From assembly GCA_021827285.1 (NCBI GenBank), contig JAKAWM010000178.1:1-6325 (forward strand): 6,325 bases of DNA. Direction: 5' to 3'. Every line of letters starts with the position of its first letter. Position 1 is the first letter of the stretch. The stretch is from Actinomycetes bacterium (GTDB lineage Bacteria; Actinomycetota; Acidimicrobiia; Acidimicrobiales; Palsa-688). Under the pieces are notes generated by a model, which saw only the letters and a program-made list of their open reading frames with translations, ran no database searches and was not told the origin of the DNA. Made by a program: the position numbers and the translations under genes. Shown here piece after piece: positions 5,088-6,325 of this stretch.

Positions 5088-6254
5088 CTAAACGCGCCGG
5101 ACGGCCAGGATGGCGATGTCGTCGGCAAGCGGCGAGGAAAAATCCCGCGCCGCCTCGATGAGGGTCTTACAAATGAGGCTGGCGTCCTGGCCTGGGTCGC
5201 GCCGGACGATGTTGCCGATCCTCTCCTCGCCGAAGACCTGCCCGCCGGATCGGGCTTCGCTGAGCCCATCTGTGTAGAGGACGACCAGGTCGCCTGTTTG
5301 TAGAGGGAGGTCGCGCGAGAAATAGGCCGCATTGGGGTCCATGGCTAGGAGCGGACCGGTAGAGCGGAGGGGTGTCATGTCACCTTGCTGCCACGCCCAG
5401 GCCGGGGGATGGCCGGCGGAGGCATGGCGAATGGTGCCCGCTTCGGTGTCGAAAAGGACGATGCAAACTGATACCAGGTCCTCGGGCCGGCCCATGGTGC
5501 TGAGCGTCTTGTTGAGCTCTTCCAGGGCCTGGGCTGGGTCGCGGAACTGGCGCAGGAACGTTCGTAGCAAGTATTTGACCTGGAATGCTGTAATAGACGG
5601 TTCGATCCCATGGCCAGCGACGTCGCCTATAAGCGCAGCCAGGCGGGATGGGCCAGTTGGGAACACGTCGTAGAAGTCACCTGCCATCATGCCGGTGCCC
5701 GCCTCATAGACGCGCCCTATCTCGAAGCCCTCGTATGCGGGCAGGGCCTCCGGCGCCAGGCGAGCGGCCCACCTGCGGGGTGCCAGGTGCTCCTGCGCCA
5801 GCACCTCCTCAGCCCGCCTCTCCAGGCGGGAACGCTGTTCGGCCAGCCGAGCCTCGGCCAAAAAGCGGGGGGCATAGCGCAACGATGCGACGGCGGGCAC
5901 GCTCACCGCCAGTAGCAGGGCCTCGAACCACTCGGACCTGGAGAAGGCGGCCAGGATCATACCGCCCGACAGCACGGCGTAAAGAACGGTGGCGTGTAGG
6001 TCCTTGTTGAAGGCGCTGCGGGCCAGCTCGGCGGCCTCGGTGCCCGTACCCGAGGTGAGCGTTTCTGTCTCTATCCGGCGTGCCGCCCGGGCCAACCGGC
6101 CGGCCGCCCGGCCCCACACGGCTGCCGCTACGGCGCACACGACCCCCGCAGCCGCCAGCCAGGGCTGCGGGAGCACCTTGTCCCAGCTGTCCGTCGAGCC
6201 CGCGGCCAGCATCGCTCCGAGGCTCGCCACGAAGTGCGCAACACCGCCGGGCAT
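5088..6254 (-). CDS. Membrane-anchored SpoIIE/RsbU-type PP2C serine phosphatase
   Basis: A 388-residue protein from ATG at 6254. The N-terminal third is hydrophobic, with likely membrane helices at about 32-49, 87-104 and 109-126. A charged, probably coiled-coil linker follows (about 130-157), then a SpoIIE-type PP2C domain from about 175 to the end. Metal-binding and catalytic motifs are present: AGDFYDVF (D193, D196), IGDVAGHG (D211), YTDG (D329) and DDIAIL (D378-D379); SAGHPP (279-284) is also typical. Such phosphatases usually dephosphorylate an anti-sigma-factor antagonist (STAS protein) to release a sigma factor (family knowledge). No STAS or anti-sigma kinase gene is in the window, so the target is unknown, and no separate sensor domain (PAS, GAF, HAMP) is obvious; the membrane region may sense. 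The ATG follows TAGGGT by 7 bases. The stop TAG is at 5088-5090. Confidence 0.93.
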   Translation of the reverse strand: MPGGVAHFVASLGAMLAAGSTDSWDKVLPQPWLAAAGVVCAVAAAVWGRAAGRLARAARRIETETLTSGTGTEAAELARSAFNKDLHATVLYAVLSGGMILAAFSRSEWFEALLLAVSVPAVASLRYAPRFLAEARLAEQRSRLERRAEEVLAQEHLAPRRWAARLAPEALPAYEGFEIGRVYEAGTGMMAGDFYDVFPTGPSRLAALIGDVAGHGIEPSITAFQVKYLLRTFLRQFRDPAQALEELNKTLSTMGRPEDLVSVCIVLFDTEAGTIRHASAGHPPAWAWQQGDMTPLRSTGPLLAMDPNAAYFSRDLPLQTGDLVVLYTDGLSEARSGGQVFGEERIGNIVRRDPGQDASLICKTLIEAARDFSSPLADDIAILAVRRV

Positions 6255-6325
6255 AGAGCTGACCCTAGCGCCGCTGGCTGGTTGAGCCTAGAGGTACGTG
6301 TTGTGTGCGTGCTCAGCGGCGTAGG
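6255..6325 (-). promoter_or_regulatory. Upstream region of the phosphatase gene with putative -10 (TAGGGT)
   Basis: The minus-strand box TAGGGT (6267-6262) ends 7 bases before ATG at 6254, the spacing expected for a leaderless actinobacterial transcript. The AGGG within it could instead act as a weak Shine-Dalgarno. No -35 is clear. The rest of the 71 bases to the window edge holds no gene I can support. Confidence 0.4.

Noticed and set aside
6269..6321. Inverted pair CGCCGCTG/CAGCGGCG upstream of the phosphatase gene
   Set aside because: Eight-base GC-rich arms 37 bases apart are not convincing without other support.

Overview
This GC-rich window reads as chromosomal DNA of a high-GC actinobacterium. 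The GC-biased third codon positions, GTG starts, a YvcK homologue, a DUF664-type DinB domain and TANNNT-type -10 boxes all fit. An Acidimicrobiia-like lineage is my best guess, made only from gene content. No transposase, integrase, tRNA, rRNA or CRISPR array was seen, so this looks like ordinary chromosome with several short repeats rather than an island.

Layout from left to right. Positions 2-616 (+) hold the C-terminal part of a YvcK/CofD-like protein cut by the window edge. Converging on it is a minus-strand gene (652-1575) for a two-domain protein, glyoxalase-like (VOC) plus DinB/DUF664. It is divergent from a two-gene plus-strand operon: a PDZ-radical SAM-DUF512 protein (1680-3050), whose stop overlaps the GTG start of der, the double-GTPase ribosome assembly factor (3047-4378). 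Der converges on a small four-helix CopD-like membrane protein (4450-4860, minus). The gap between them is filled by five copies of a 15-bp palindromic repeat. A noncoding stretch (about 4861-5087) carries three abutting inverted repeats and a four-copy 13-bp tandem repeat. A membrane-anchored SpoIIE/RsbU-type PP2C phosphatase (5088-6254, minus) closes the window.

Functional themes are cell-envelope and central-metabolism control (YvcK), ribosome biogenesis (Der, with the uncharacterised radical SAM partner), probable thiol-linked or small-molecule chemistry (VOC-DinB), membrane/metal function (CopD-like) and signalling (phosphatase). Only DUF512 and der form a clear operon.

The points most worth a second look are the dense palindromic region at 4896-5060, the 15-bp palindrome array at 4377-4451, the DUF512-Der translational coupling, a 24-bp duplication of the first beta strand of Der, and the recurrence of a TANNNT box 7-9 nt upstream of all four starts that are preceded by intergenic DNA, which suggests leaderless transcripts.
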